64,000 nucleotides of DNA from Mycobacterium dioxanotrophicus (GTDB lineage: Bacteria > Actinomycetota > Actinomycetes > Mycobacteriales > Mycobacteriaceae), in NCBI RefSeq assembly GCF_002157835.1, contig NZ_CP020810.1, positions 1 to 64,000 on the forward strand. Reading direction: 5' to 3'. How positions within the stretch are numbered: position 1 is the stretch's first letter; each line of letters opens with the position of its first letter. The notes below the pieces were generated by a model. It ran no database searches, was not told the origin of the DNA, and worked only from the letters and a program-made list of their open reading frames with translations. This document shows, piece by piece, positions 1 through 8,943 of the stretch. The position numbers and the translations under genes are program-made.

Positions 1-21
1 GTCATCGAAAGAACTGGGCAT
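1..21 (-). CDS. glcF: Start of probable glycolate oxidase iron-sulfur subunit (partial)
   Basis: Only the first seven codons lie in the window (MPSSFDD, ATG at 19-21 read on the minus strand). An AAGGAG ribosome-binding sequence lies 12 bases upstream, in the gap after the GlcE stop. Position directly behind glcD and glcE on the same strand is what one expects of the Fe-S subunit of a three-subunit glycolate oxidase. The identity rests on context and on the short N-terminus only. Confidence 0.45.
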
Positions 22-48
22 GTTGGGGTCAATCTCCTTGAAACTGTG

Positions 49-1254
49 TCAGAACCACGGATAGAAGCGTCCTCGCCCGAAGACGTCACCGGGGTCGTAG
101 GCCGATTTGATCGCACGCAAGACCTCGACGGCCGATGGCGGTGTTCCCCACGCATCGACTAGCCCGGTAAGCGTCCTCGGGCGGTCACGCAGAACCATTG
201 CACCGCCGAGGGTTTCGACTTCCTGGCGCCACTTGGCCACCGTTCTGGCGTGGGCGAGCGCCGACGTGGATTCGATTCTCATGTCAACTCGGCCTGTGGA
301 GACTCCCGCGGCGACGGTAACGATGGCCTCTGTCTCGCGACCGATTCGGTCGGCGGCCTTGCTAAGCGCAGAAACGTCGCTGGGCCGCACCAACCCGCGC
401 ACTATAGTGGCCGGTACGTTGCCGTTTGCGCCTGGACGACTGACGTCGCGATGCCGCTTCCAAACGCACGCGGCATCGTCGGCGGCGAGGGTGACAGCAT
501 CGGCGCCGATCAAGCGTGCAGCGGCTTGCAGTCGCTCCTGGCAACCGGTCTGAGTGCCTTCGAAACGAACCAACAGCTGGCCTGAGATCCATTCGGCAGC
601 AACGGGTTCAAGCCCGGCATCGCCGATCGCTTGAGCGTCAGCGGCAGCCTGGTCGATACCGACCTCGCGGCTCAGGGTACCTGTCGCCGTGGCGACGGGA
701 TGCAAACGGAAAGTCACATCGGTCAGAATGGCCAGACTGCCCAACGACCCGGACATCATCCGCGCCAGGTCATATCCGGCAACATTCTTGATGACGTGCC
801 CGCCCGACCGCGCGATCGAACCGTCGGCAAAGATTAGGCCGGCGCCGATCATGAGGTCGCGTGGCCCGCCGAACGCCAGCTGTGCAGGTCCCTGGTCGGC
901 CGTGGCGACCACGCCTCCTACGGTGGCCCCGCGATCGATGCGGGCCGCGTCGATCGCCAGACGCTGGCCGTACTCGGCGACCACCGACTGCAGGTCGGCC
1001 ACCGCCATTCCGGCCCCTACCTGGATCGTCATGTCGGCGGGCTCGTAGCGCAGAACTGAGTTCAGCTTCTTCATCGCCAGACTCACGGATGCTTCGACAT
1101 CACCACCCCAACTCTGCGCGGTGCCCGCGCCGGTGATGTTGAGCGGCAGGTCGTCGCGCGCCGCAGCCAGGACGCACTCAGCGACCTCATTGACGCTGTC
1201 GGGTTCCCATTCCGGTCGAGTTCCCGACCGGATATCAGAAGCGTTCGATATCAC
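49..1254 (-). CDS. glcE: Glycolate oxidase FAD-binding subunit GlcE-like
   Basis: FAD-linked oxidase of the PCMH type, about 400 residues. The N-terminal GAGTAQSWGG segment is an FAD-pyrophosphate loop and NVAGYDLARMMSGSLG is the second conserved FAD-contact block, both typical of GlcE. A longer reading frame runs to 1356, but it would overlap glcD by over 120 bases. The GTG at 1252-1254 (VISNASDIRSG) leaves only a 20-base overlap and is preferred. It is translated after glcD in the order CoA-transferase, glcD, glcE, glcF. With GlcD and GlcF it should oxidise glycolate or another short 2-hydroxy acid at the membrane, passing electrons to the Fe-S subunit. The substrate is inferred from the family. 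Confidence 0.82.
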   Translation of the reverse strand: MISNASDIRSGTRPEWEPDSVNEVAECVLAAARDDLPLNITGAGTAQSWGGDVEASVSLAMKKLNSVLRYEPADMTIQVGAGMAVADLQSVVAEYGQRLAIDAARIDRGATVGGVVATADQGPAQLAFGGPRDLMIGAGLIFADGSIARSGGHVIKNVAGYDLARMMSGSLGSLAILTDVTFRLHPVATATGTLSREVGIDQAAADAQAIGDAGLEPVAAEWISGQLLVRFEGTQTGCQERLQAAARLIGADAVTLAADDAACVWKRHRDVSRPGANGNVPATIVRGLVRPSDVSALSKAADRIGRETEAIVTVAAGVSTGRVDMRIESTSALAHARTVAKWRQEVETLGGAMVLRDRPRTLTGLVDAWGTPPSAVEVLRAIKSAYDPGDVFGRGRFYPWF

Positions 1255-2728
1255 CGCTGGCCTCCAGGGGATGGGGGACGTACACGCCCGGCTTCTCACC
1301 GCACAGGCGCGGCGTCGGCAGGAGTTTGCCTGGGTTGCATAGGCCCTTAGGGTCAAAGGCGCCGCGCAGATGCCACATCGCGGCTAGATCCGACTCGGAG
1401 AACATCCGCGGCATCGAGCAGGCCTTGTCCGTGCCGATACCGTGCTCACCGGACAGGGACCCGCCCATGTCGACGCATAGTTCGGCGATATCACGTGACA
1501 ACTCCTCGGCCCGTTCGAGTTGTCCTTTGGCCTCGCTGTACAGCACCAGAGGGTGCAGATTCCCGTCACCCGCATGGAACACATTGGCCACCCGCATGTT
1601 GGCCTCAGCTGCCATTTCGGCTATGCGGGAAAGTACTTCGCCGAGGCTGGTGCGCGGTACGACTCCGTCTTGGACGATGTAGTCCGGACTGATACGTCCC
1701 ACCGCCGCAAATGCCGCCTTGCGCCCACGCCAGATCACGGCCCGCTCTGCGGCGTCCCCAGCGATGCGAATCTTCGTCGTTCCAGTGTCACGACAGATTT
1801 GGTTGACGGCGTCGAACTCGACCTTCGATTCAGCTGCGGGACCGTCCACTTCCACGATCAGTGCCGCAGCGGTGTCGAGGCTGTATCCGGCCCCGACCGC
1901 GGCTTCGGATGCCTCGATGGCCAGAGCGTCCATCATCTCGATGGCCGCAGGTACGATTCCTGCGGCAATGATCCGGGTGACGGCCTCACAGGCAGCGGTG
2001 ATGGTAGGAAAGTCCGCGCAAAGCGTGTGCACAGCCACTGGGTTACGCACCAGCCGCACCACGATCTTTGTGACGATCCCGAGCGTGCCCTCCGACCCGA
2101 CGAAAGCCGCCAGCAGGTCATATCCGACCTGCTCACGATTGGCCCCGCCCAACCGAACGACGGAACCGTCGGCAAGTACGGCCTCGAGTTCCAAGACGTG
2201 ATGCACAGTGAACCCGTACTTCAGGCAGTGTGCCCCGCCGGAGTTCTCCGCCACATTGCCGCCAACCGTGCACACTTGCTGGCTGGATGGATCTGGGGCG
2301 AAATGGAGACCGAATTGTGCAGCCGCACTCGTAATGTCGACGTTGGTGACCCCAGGTTGCACGACCGCACGCAGATTGTATGGGTCGACCTCGATGATCC
2401 GACGCATCCGTTGCAGGGATATGACGATGCCCTCGGCCGTCGGTAGCGCCCCACCGGACAACCCGGTCCCCGCGCCACGGGCAACGTAGGGCACACCGAA
2501 CTCGGCGCAAGTCAGCACCGCCTGGCGTACATCGTCGGCCGACTCGGCCAACACAACCGCGCGGGGCACCACCCGAAAGCCGGTGAGTCCGTCACATTCG
2601 TACGTGCGCAGGGCCGTCGGCTCGACGATGACGGCATCAGGGCGAAGCCGTCCACATAGCGTGCTGAGGAATTCGCTATCGGTGCGCGCGGCTTCGGCAG
2701 CCATTGGGGTCACGGCCATCTGCGTCAT
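1235..2728 (-). CDS. glcD: Glycolate oxidase catalytic subunit GlcD-like (FAD-linked oxidase)
   Basis: About 497-residue FAD-dependent 2-hydroxyacid oxidase. The FAD-binding half shows VARGAGTGLSGGALP. The C-terminal cap has HAGDGNLHPLVLY and SLSGEHGIGTDK, the His-rich active-site blocks of GlcD and D-lactate dehydrogenase proteins. The ATG at 2726-2728 overlaps the stop of the upstream CoA-transferase (ATGA), so translation is probably coupled; AAGGGA lies just upstream. A longer frame to 2755 would run further into the CoA-transferase. The adjacent glcE-like and glcF-like genes favour glycolate over D-lactate as substrate, but the sequence alone does not decide this. Confidence 0.87.
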   Translation of the reverse strand: MTQMAVTPMAAEAARTDSEFLSTLCGRLRPDAVIVEPTALRTYECDGLTGFRVVPRAVVLAESADDVRQAVLTCAEFGVPYVARGAGTGLSGGALPTAEGIVISLQRMRRIIEVDPYNLRAVVQPGVTNVDITSAAAQFGLHFAPDPSSQQVCTVGGNVAENSGGAHCLKYGFTVHHVLELEAVLADGSVVRLGGANREQVGYDLLAAFVGSEGTLGIVTKIVVRLVRNPVAVHTLCADFPTITAACEAVTRIIAAGIVPAAIEMMDALAIEASEAAVGAGYSLDTAAALIVEVDGPAAESKVEFDAVNQICRDTGTTKIRIAGDAAERAVIWRGRKAAFAAVGRISPDYIVQDGVVPRTSLGEVLSRIAEMAAEANMRVANVFHAGDGNLHPLVLYSEAKGQLERAEELSRDIAELCVDMGGSLSGEHGIGTDKACSMPRMFSESDLAAMWHLRGAFDPKGLCNPGKLLPTPRLCGEKPGVYVPHPLEASGDIERF

Positions 2729-3909
2729 TTCCCTTGCCCCCGCTGCACTGCGCACTGACCAGGCAACGGCGGCGGTGGCAGGTCATAGCGCACAGGCGTC
2801 GCGGAGAGCCGCAGCGGACTGCTCACCTGAGGAATACTTCGCTCGCCATCGACAACGATTCGCTTGGGCTCAAGACCGAGCTGCTCAGCCAATGCGAAGG
2901 CCTCACCGATGGAGTTGACCGGACCGGCAGGCACCCCAGCCTCACGCATCCGGCTCAACAGCTCGTCGGCGGGCAGCGTGGCGGTGACCGCTTCCAGCAG
3001 CGGTATCAGATCGCGCCGGTGACTGACCCGCTCGCTGTTGGTGACGAACCGGGGATCGTCAGAGAGTTCGGCTATACCCAGCGCTGCGCAGAGGTTGCCG
3101 AACTGGCGGTCATTTCCGCATGCCAAGGCGATCTGCCCATCGCACGCGGACAGCGTCTGATAAGGGGCGATGGACGGATGCTGGTTGCCCATCCTGCCCG
3201 GCGAGTCGCCGGTACCCAGGTAAGCCGTCGCCTGATTTGCCAGGCTGGCAAGCAGCGTTTGGAGCATCGTGACGTCGACACGCTGCCCGACCCCGGTGGC
3301 CTCGCGGTGCCGCAATGCTGCCAAGACCCCGACAGCGGCGTGCAGAGCGGCCAGCACATCCACAAGTGCGACACCGACTTTGACCGGTCCACCGTCTGCG
3401 GTGCCGGTAATACTCATCAAACCGCCGACCGCTTGCACCAAAAGGTCATAGCCGGCCAGATCTCGCGCTGACTCCGAATCACCGAACGCGGAGATCGAGC
3501 AGTAGATCACGCGCGGATTGATCGCCGAGACGTGCTGGTATCCCAAGCCCATCCGCTCGGCAACTCCCGGCCGAAAGTTCTCCACCACGATGTCGGCCGA
3601 GGCTGCAAGTTCCGCGGCAAACGCTGCATCGCCGGAGTCATGCAGGTCGAGGACCACCGAGCGCTTGTTGCGGTTCGCGCTCCAGAAATAGGTGGCCTCC
3701 CCCTGCGCGAATGGCGGGCCCCACGCCCTGGTGTCGTCACCTCCGGCGCGCTCCACCTTGATCACGTCGGCGCCCAGGTCGCCTAGCAGCATCGTCAGGT
3801 ACGGACCTGCCAAGATGCGGCTCAAGTCCAGGACCCGAACTCCTGACAGGCTGCCAACTCGATCACCGGCCCACCCGATTCGATCCCCTGCAGATAACGT
3901 CATGATCAC
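2725..3909 (-). CDS. Class III CoA-transferase (CaiB/BaiF family)
   Basis: 394-residue family III CoA-transferase. The N-terminus carries the family signature LSRILAGPYLTMLLGDLGA followed by VIKVE. The VGVALVDVLAALHA block contains the Asp that corresponds by position to the catalytic Asp of formyl-CoA transferase (inference). The length is normal for the family. It is the first gene of the operon running into glcDEF and diverges from the FadR-type regulator gene across 58 bases. It would move CoA between short carboxylic acids, and the pairing with a 2-hydroxyacid oxidase suggests that the operon activates or recycles the acid or its product. The exact acyl pair is not visible from sequence. 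Confidence 0.85.
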   Translation of the reverse strand: MIMTLSAGDRIGWAGDRVGSLSGVRVLDLSRILAGPYLTMLLGDLGADVIKVERAGGDDTRAWGPPFAQGEATYFWSANRNKRSVVLDLHDSGDAAFAAELAASADIVVENFRPGVAERMGLGYQHVSAINPRVIYCSISAFGDSESARDLAGYDLLVQAVGGLMSITGTADGGPVKVGVALVDVLAALHAAVGVLAALRHREATGVGQRVDVTMLQTLLASLANQATAYLGTGDSPGRMGNQHPSIAPYQTLSACDGQIALACGNDRQFGNLCAALGIAELSDDPRFVTNSERVSHRRDLIPLLEAVTATLPADELLSRMREAGVPAGPVNSIGEAFALAEQLGLEPKRIVVDGERSIPQVSSPLRLSATPVRYDLPPPPLPGQCAVQRGQGK

Positions 3910-3922
3910 CCTAGCTTGTTGT

Positions 3923-3933
3923 TGGTAAGACCA
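3923..3933. promoter_or_regulatory. Candidate FadR-subfamily operator
   Basis: TGGTAAGACCA is a perfect dyad (TGGT-N3-ACCA) and matches the generic FadR-subfamily half-site pattern TNGT-N3-ACNA. It lies in the 58-base gap between the divergent CoA-transferase/glc operon and the FadR-type regulator gene, where an autoregulatory operator is expected. TAAACT at 3955-3960, just before the regulator's start, could be its -10 box. Confidence 0.6.
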
Positions 3934-3967
3934 TCATTAATGGTCCTCACACCGTAAACTTCCTACG

Positions 3968-4726
3968 GTGTCGGTGCAAGATGATTCGGAATTCGGCGTC
4001 ACAGGGTGGACGAAGGTTAAGCGCGCCCGCGTCCATGAGCTGGTCATTGACCAGATCGAGGAGCGCATCCGCCATGGCGGACTTCAGCGTGGCGACCGCC
4101 TGCCCAGCGAACGCCAGCTCAGCCAGCTGCTCGGAGTAAGCAGACCGTCAGTCCGCGAAGCCCTGCACTCACTCGAGGCCCTCGGCGTCATCGCCGAACG
4201 GGTCACCTCGGGACCAGAATCGGCCAAAGTGCTGGCAACCGAGCCATCCGACGCACTGACCAGCATGCTTCGACTCCACATCGGGCTAAGCAACTTCTCC
4301 GAGGTCGAGGTCGTGCAAACCCGCCTCATCGTGGAGGAGTGGGCAGTTCGCGAAGCAGCATCAACGGCGACCGACACCGACATCGAGAATCTCGGCAGCA
4401 CACTGGATGCGATGGAGGTGAAGCCTGAAGTCGATATCCTGCGGTTCAATGCGCTTGATACGGTCTTTCACACCGGGCTCGCCCAGGCCAGCGGCAATCG
4501 CCTCATCGCCTACCTCACCGGCGCCCTGCGCGACACCGTCGAACGTCACAGACTTGCCGCAATGCGGGCCCTCGGCCCGTGGCCGTCGGTATCAGCAAGT
4601 CTCCAGATGGAGCATCGTCGGATTCTCGACGCGATCATCGCCCGCGACGCCGACGCCGCGGCAGTTGCCCTGCGCGACCATCTGCGTCACACGTACCCGG
4701 GGTCCTCTGAGCAGTCGAATCACTGA
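3968..4726 (+). CDS. FadR-type GntR transcriptional regulator (FCD domain)
   Basis: 252-residue regulator. An N-terminal winged helix (roughly residues 20-85; RLPSERQLSQLLGVSRPSVR and REALHSLEALG) is followed by an all-helical FCD ligand domain with the usual acid and His residues. The GTG at 3968 is the only reasonable start in the short intergenic space. Divergent transcription from the CoA-transferase/glycolate-oxidase operon and the TGGT-N3-ACCA dyad between them make it the likely repressor of that operon and of itself. FCD regulators usually bind small carboxylic acids, so the oxidase substrate or product is a natural inducer (inference). Confidence 0.87.
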   Translation: MSVQDDSEFGVTGWTKVKRARVHELVIDQIEERIRHGGLQRGDRLPSERQLSQLLGVSRPSVREALHSLEALGVIAERVTSGPESAKVLATEPSDALTSMLRLHIGLSNFSEVEVVQTRLIVEEWAVREAASTATDTDIENLGSTLDAMEVKPEVDILRFNALDTVFHTGLAQASGNRLIAYLTGALRDTVERHRLAAMRALGPWPSVSASLQMEHRRILDAIIARDADAAAVALRDHLRHTYPGSSEQSNH

Positions 4727-4943
4727 CCGCCAAGGTTCAGCCTTTCGCATTGTGGAATTAGACACTTGCCATTTGAAATTGAGCCTTGCACAGCCGTGAT
4801 CCAGGTCATACGCTCGTCCTGAGCGTCACTATGGACTGACCATCGCGGTCATAGTTCGGTCTTCACACAAACTCGCGACGGTGACGCCAGGCGACGTCCC
4901 GGTGGACAGCTCCCAAGGGACCAGACGTTCGAGGAGACCTTCC

Positions 4944-6272
4944 ATGACAACGAAGTCGCGCAGAGCCCAAGACCAATCGACCATGTCCGCGGTGACCCCG
5001 CCACGCAAATGGACCGATTACGCCAAGGGAGTCGGCCCGGGATTGCTGGTGAGCATGGCGTGGATGGGCGCCGGCGACTTAGTCGATTCATCGGTAGCAG
5101 GAGCGAATTACGGCTACTCCCTCATGTGGGCACTTGGGCTGGCACTCTTAAGCCGGTTCTTTTTCACCAGCGCCATCGCGAAGTACGGCTTGTGCAACTC
5201 CGTTGGCGACGACACCATCATCGACGGATTCGGCGCCGTATGGCGCAAACTGCCCCTGATTATCGGAACGCTCGCACTGATCAGCGGATTCATTTTGCAG
5301 ACCTACATGGTCGCCATGGTCGGCAACGCCCTTCATCACCTCTTCGGTGGGTTCGGCGGACCCACCTGGGGACCGTTTTTATGGACCATATTCGCCGCCG
5401 CGATCGGATGGCTGGTCCTCACGCGACCAAAGGCATACTCCATTCTGGAATTCATCGCCCGGATCAAGGTCTCCATCCTGGTCGTTGTCTTCCTCTACGC
5501 CGCCATTAAGGCTCAGCCGAGTCCCGGCGATATTGTCCATGGTCTGGCCTTCTCAGCGCCGCCCGACACCGGGGCCTTCGCCACACTGCTCGTGGCCGCG
5601 GCGATCATCGGTGCCGTGGGCGGGTCAGCCGGCAACCTCATGTATCCCGAGTTCATCCGCGACAAAGGATGGAAGGGTCCGGAGTTCCTGCGAATGCAGC
5701 GCATCGACTTGTTCAGCGGCGTGGTCGCCGTCGTGGTAGTAAACCTCTCCATCTGGGTAGTCGGAGCAGAGGTGCTGCGCCCCGCGGGAATTAAGATTGC
5801 CACCCTTGATGACTTGAGCCAGATGATGAGTCTCGCCCTTGGTCCCGTAGGACCGTGGCTGCTGTGGCTGGGTCTGATGATGACAGCCTTCTGCTCCTTC
5901 ACCAGCTACGCCCGCGGTTACACCAAGATCTTCTTCAGCGGCGTCCACCACGCGTTTCCCTCGCAACGGAACGCCGACATCCCCACCGACCGTTCCCTGA
6001 GCTTCCGCGCCGTGCAACTCGGACTGATGGTGTGCCTTCCGATCCTGTTCGCGTTACCGATCTTTCCCGATGTCGTCGCTATGACGGTCGCCGGAAGCGC
6101 CACCGCCGGCATCCTCGCGCCCCTCATCATCGTCGGCACCCTTATCGTGACCAACGATAAACGCCGGATGCTGCCCGGATACACCAACAAATGGTGGGAA
6201 AACGTCATCCTGCTGGTCGTGGGCGGCATCGGCCTGTGGGCGGCCTATGGGTTGATTTCCGGACTGTTCTGA
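4944..6272 (+). CDS. Divergent Nramp-family transporter
   Basis: Integral membrane protein of about 442 residues with some 11-12 hydrophobic segments. GPGLLVSMAWMGAGDLVDSS near the N-terminus corresponds to Nramp TM1, and GGSAGNLMYPEFIRDKGW to TM6. The canonical metal-binding signatures (DPGN in TM1, MPH in TM6) are replaced (GDLVDS; NLMYPE), so this is an Nramp-related branch rather than a standard Mn/Fe importer. ATG at 4944 is chosen because GAGGAG (4931-4936) precedes it by seven bases; an in-frame ATG at 4881 has no such signal. It follows the FadR-type gene after 217 bases with no evident gene and may be a separate transcription unit. The substrate is unknown. Confidence 0.8.
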   Translation: MTTKSRRAQDQSTMSAVTPPRKWTDYAKGVGPGLLVSMAWMGAGDLVDSSVAGANYGYSLMWALGLALLSRFFFTSAIAKYGLCNSVGDDTIIDGFGAVWRKLPLIIGTLALISGFILQTYMVAMVGNALHHLFGGFGGPTWGPFLWTIFAAAIGWLVLTRPKAYSILEFIARIKVSILVVVFLYAAIKAQPSPGDIVHGLAFSAPPDTGAFATLLVAAAIIGAVGGSAGNLMYPEFIRDKGWKGPEFLRMQRIDLFSGVVAVVVVNLSIWVVGAEVLRPAGIKIATLDDLSQMMSLALGPVGPWLLWLGLMMTAFCSFTSYARGYTKIFFSGVHHAFPSQRNADIPTDRSLSFRAVQLGLMVCLPILFALPIFPDVVAMTVAGSATAGILAPLIIVGTLIVTNDKRRMLPGYTNKWWENVILLVVGGIGLWAAYGLISGLF

Positions 6273-6332
6273 ACGCCACCGAACCGAATCATGGACGTCA
6301 GGCTCGGAATTCGTCATCAAAGAGAGGTAGTC

Positions 6333-6640
6333 TTGGCCCAGCAATATCTGGACGTACGTACCAGGAAATTCTGCGACTCGGGATTCGCCGACACCGGCAT
6401 CACCGACGCAGAGGTCATCTATCGGGACAAGATCACGGCAAGTTCGGCTTCCCCATTCAGGACCGTGCGAAAGCGCCGACGAGCGACGAGATCGAATTGC
6501 TGGCTCCTGGCGCCATGCCACCGGATAAGCTGGTCGGCATCCGCAAATCAGATACCTGGACGCGGGCCGAGTACACACTCGGTAAGAATCTCGGCGACTT
6601 CGTTCGCGGCATGGAATACGAAGTGCGACAACCCCCCTGA
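6333..6640 (+). pseudogene. Decayed coding remnant of unknown function
   Basis: The 675 bases between the Nramp-like gene and the gamma-carbonic-anhydrase gene hold no intact gene but show coding-like stretches in shifting frames. AGAGAGG precedes a TTG at 6333 that opens a frame reading QQYLDVRT, then FADTGITDAEVIYRDK. Another frame then reads GKFGFPIQDRAKAP, DEIELLAPGAMPPDKLVGIR and LGDFVRGMEYEVRQPP before its stop at 6640. The switch suggests one or two frameshifts. A further short coding-like piece (DNVVAVVPHGGGSSVAKG) lies near 6700. I do not recognise the parent protein. Confidence 0.4.
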
Positions 6641-6947
6641 TTTCCTGGCTTTTCCACGAATGAGAGCGAGGTTGTCTCGAATCTCGACTGGCCCACGACA
6701 ACGTTGTCGCGGTCGTCCCCCACGGCGGCGGATCCTCAGTGGCTAAAGGTCTCTGCGCTGCGGACGGTCGATCCAGGCGCCATTATCAACCGAGCGTGCT
6801 CGTCGACCCGCGTTAACACCGGACAGCTCACTGCCCCGGTCTCGCCGGGTGAACCCGCCAACTATCACCTGACCCGCGAAGCCGCCCATCGCGCACGCCA
6901 CCGTCGCACCATTTTCGGTCAAACTCCACTCTCCTAGAAGGAAATTC

Positions 6948-7463
6948 ATGAAGATTGCTTTGGGCGACCGTTGCCCAGAAGTGCACGACACGTGTTGGAT
7001 CGCACCCAACGCTACGGTTATCGGCGATGCACGACTCGGTAAACGCGTGAGTATCTGGTACAACGCCGTCGTTCGAGCTGACATGGCTTCAATCACCATC
7101 GGTGATGAAACCAATGTACAAGACGGGTGCGCACTGCACGTCGACCCCGGATACGCACTCACTGTTGGTCGTCGGGTATCTGTAGGACACAACGCCGTTC
7201 TACACGGCTGCACAATCGGCGACGACGTTCTGATCGGTATGGGCGCCACCGTCCTCAACGGAGCCAAGATCGGATCGGGAACACTGATCGCGGCGAACAC
7301 AGTGATTCTCGGCGACACCACTATTGGCCCCGGTTCACTGGTTGCCGGCGTCCCGGGCAAGGTTCGCCGCGCACTGACCGACGAAGAACGTAACGGCATC
7401 AAAGACAACGCGGCGATGTATCTACACGCACGTGACCTTCATTCGACAGGCCGTCGAATATGA
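6948..7463 (+). CDS. Gamma-class carbonic anhydrase-like hexapeptide-repeat protein
   Basis: 171-residue left-handed beta-helix protein, with hexapeptide repeats spanning almost the whole chain. The three metal-ligand His positions of the gamma-carbonic anhydrase fold are present in LHVDPG and GHNAVLHG. The C-terminal helix (VPGKVRRALTDEE) is typical of the CA/PaaY/YrdA group. AAGGA seven bases before the ATG supports the start. Catalysis of CO2 hydration is possible but many members of this family have no proven activity. It stands alone after the decayed stretch and before transposon debris. Confidence 0.85.
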   Translation: MKIALGDRCPEVHDTCWIAPNATVIGDARLGKRVSIWYNAVVRADMASITIGDETNVQDGCALHVDPGYALTVGRRVSVGHNAVLHGCTIGDDVLIGMGATVLNGAKIGSGTLIAANTVILGDTTIGPGSLVAGVPGKVRRALTDEERNGIKDNAAMYLHARDLHSTGRRI

Positions 7464-7511
7464 CTTAGTGTCTTGAGCCATTAATTCGCTCGCTCTTGTT
7501 AGGGGTGCGTG

Positions 7512-7680
7512 ATGCCATCACCGCGTGCCGCCCAGATCGTTTTGACGGATGCCGAGCGGGCTGAGTTGGAAGGGCGGACCCGTCGGCGGACCAGTGCGGC
7601 GGGTTTGGCGTTGCGGGTTCGAATCGTGTTGGCGGCCAGCGATGGTGGCACCAACGTTGAGGTAGCCGATTGGCTCGACG
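7512..7680 (+). pseudogene. IS630-type transposase N-terminal fragment
   Basis: ATG at 7512 opens about 57 residues (VLTDAERAELEGR, then LRVRIVLAASDGGTN) that match the N-terminal helix-turn-helix of IS630-family transposases. After VADWLDV the sequence stops resembling a transposase, and no DDE part is present downstream. The insertion sequence is therefore truncated. Confidence 0.65.
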
Positions 7681-7929
7681 TCAACGCACCGACGCCCAGG
7701 CCGAACGCCACGCACACGCGACACCCACGCCGAGCAGCCCACCCAAGTTCAACGCGGCGCAGACGAACGCTTGCAAGCCCTCAACGCCGCCCTGACCGCG
7801 GCCAGAGAGGTTTCCGCCAGCTACCGCGCACAACTCGGCGTACCGGGAAACAACCGAAGGTACAGCGGCACCACGGACGCGAAAACGGCAGGCAAGACAA
7901 CCCGCCGCGGCGATGGCAAGGAATCCTGA
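7681..7929 (+). pseudogene. 3' fragment of an unknown gene fused to IS debris
   Basis: A frame ending at TGA 7927-7929 reads QVQRGADERLQALNAALTAA and then VSASYRAQLGVPGNNRRYSG with a basic C-terminal tail. It looks like the C-terminal end of a helical protein, joined without a start to the IS630 fragment. The parent protein is not recognised. Confidence 0.35.
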
Positions 7930-8521
7930 TGTGACCGGACCGTATGGGCAGCTTCTGGCTGGGCACGTCGACTCGCTTGGTGTACCGAAATACCTTAAAC
8001 ACCAGGCGGATTACGACCCAACCGGGCCATAGCCGCCACGACGAGGCTGTGGAGAATTCCCAGACCTTGCCGTCGGCTGATTCTGGGCCCGAATCGCCTC
8101 GCCGAGTGGATCCGTGACGAACCGGATGCGTTCCGGCCCCATCGCGCCGGCGACTGGCCGGCCTCGCCGACGTTCGAACCCGGCTCCGCCGGGCGGGTGA
8201 GGGCGCGCGTGTTCTATGGGCCATCGACGTCGTCCCACGCTAACAGTGGGTGCAACGTCTTGACCGGCCCGCGCTGGCCGTGGCAGAACTCGTTTGTCTT
8301 GGGCCTCGTCTACCCGAGCGTATGGTCCAGGACATCGACACGGCGCTGGCCATGTTCGGGTGTAAGCTCCCCCTCCGGCATCGATGGGAACAGTCCGTGC
8401 ATCGTGAGCCACACTCAGTGTTTCCACACCACCCGGCATGACGGGCTCCCCCTGTCAGAGAACCTGGCAGCAACCTGGCCCATCGAGCATCTCGACCATG
8501 GTGTAGCGGAGGCCATCGACA
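7930..8521. other. Decayed region without an intact gene
   Basis: About 590 bases with only broken coding-like stretches. One plus frame near 8090-8210 reads LILGPNRLAEWIRDEPDAF, and another at about 8250-8441 reads RLDRPALAVAELVCLGPRLP then DIDTALAMFGC. No recognised domain, RNA or repeat was found. Confidence 0.4.
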
Positions 8522-8776
8522 ATGCCTGACGGTTATTGGGTGATCAGGATCAACCGCGCGACCGGGGAAGCGGCCACCTCGCAACGCATCATGGACAACG
8601 ACGAGGCGTATCGGCACCGCCTCGATATCGAAACAGCCGAAATCGCTACGGTTGCAGTGCCGTTCAGGGATCAAATGGGGGCGCAAGAGGGCGTGGACTG
8701 CTCGCCGTCGGGGCTGGTTGTCCAGAATCACGGACCTGCTGGCGAGTCCTCATTACTGAGTCGAAGCCGGTTTTAG
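8522..8776 (+). CDS. Small hypothetical protein
   Basis: 84-residue frame starting at ATG 8522 with GGAGG about ten bases upstream. The N-terminal 50 residues (GYWVIRINRATGEAATSQ) look like a real small soluble protein. The last 25 residues are low-confidence sequence and may be out-of-frame read-through in decayed DNA. No family recognised. The flanks are gene fragments, so it may be a relic. Confidence 0.35.
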   Translation: MPDGYWVIRINRATGEAATSQRIMDNDEAYRHRLDIETAEIATVAVPFRDQMGAQEGVDCSPSGLVVQNHGPAGESSLLSRSRF

Positions 8777-8943
8777 TCGAGATCCGAACTAGGAAGTCGA
8801 TTGCCCAACAACGGGTTCGGGGCATCAGCGATCATCGGCGGGACCAATGACACCCGGCCCGCTCCGGTGGACTGGTGGATCGATCTTTTAGGTTGACCTC
8901 ACGGCGCTGGTCGTAGCGCAACGCCCGCCCTGGGATGCCTGCG

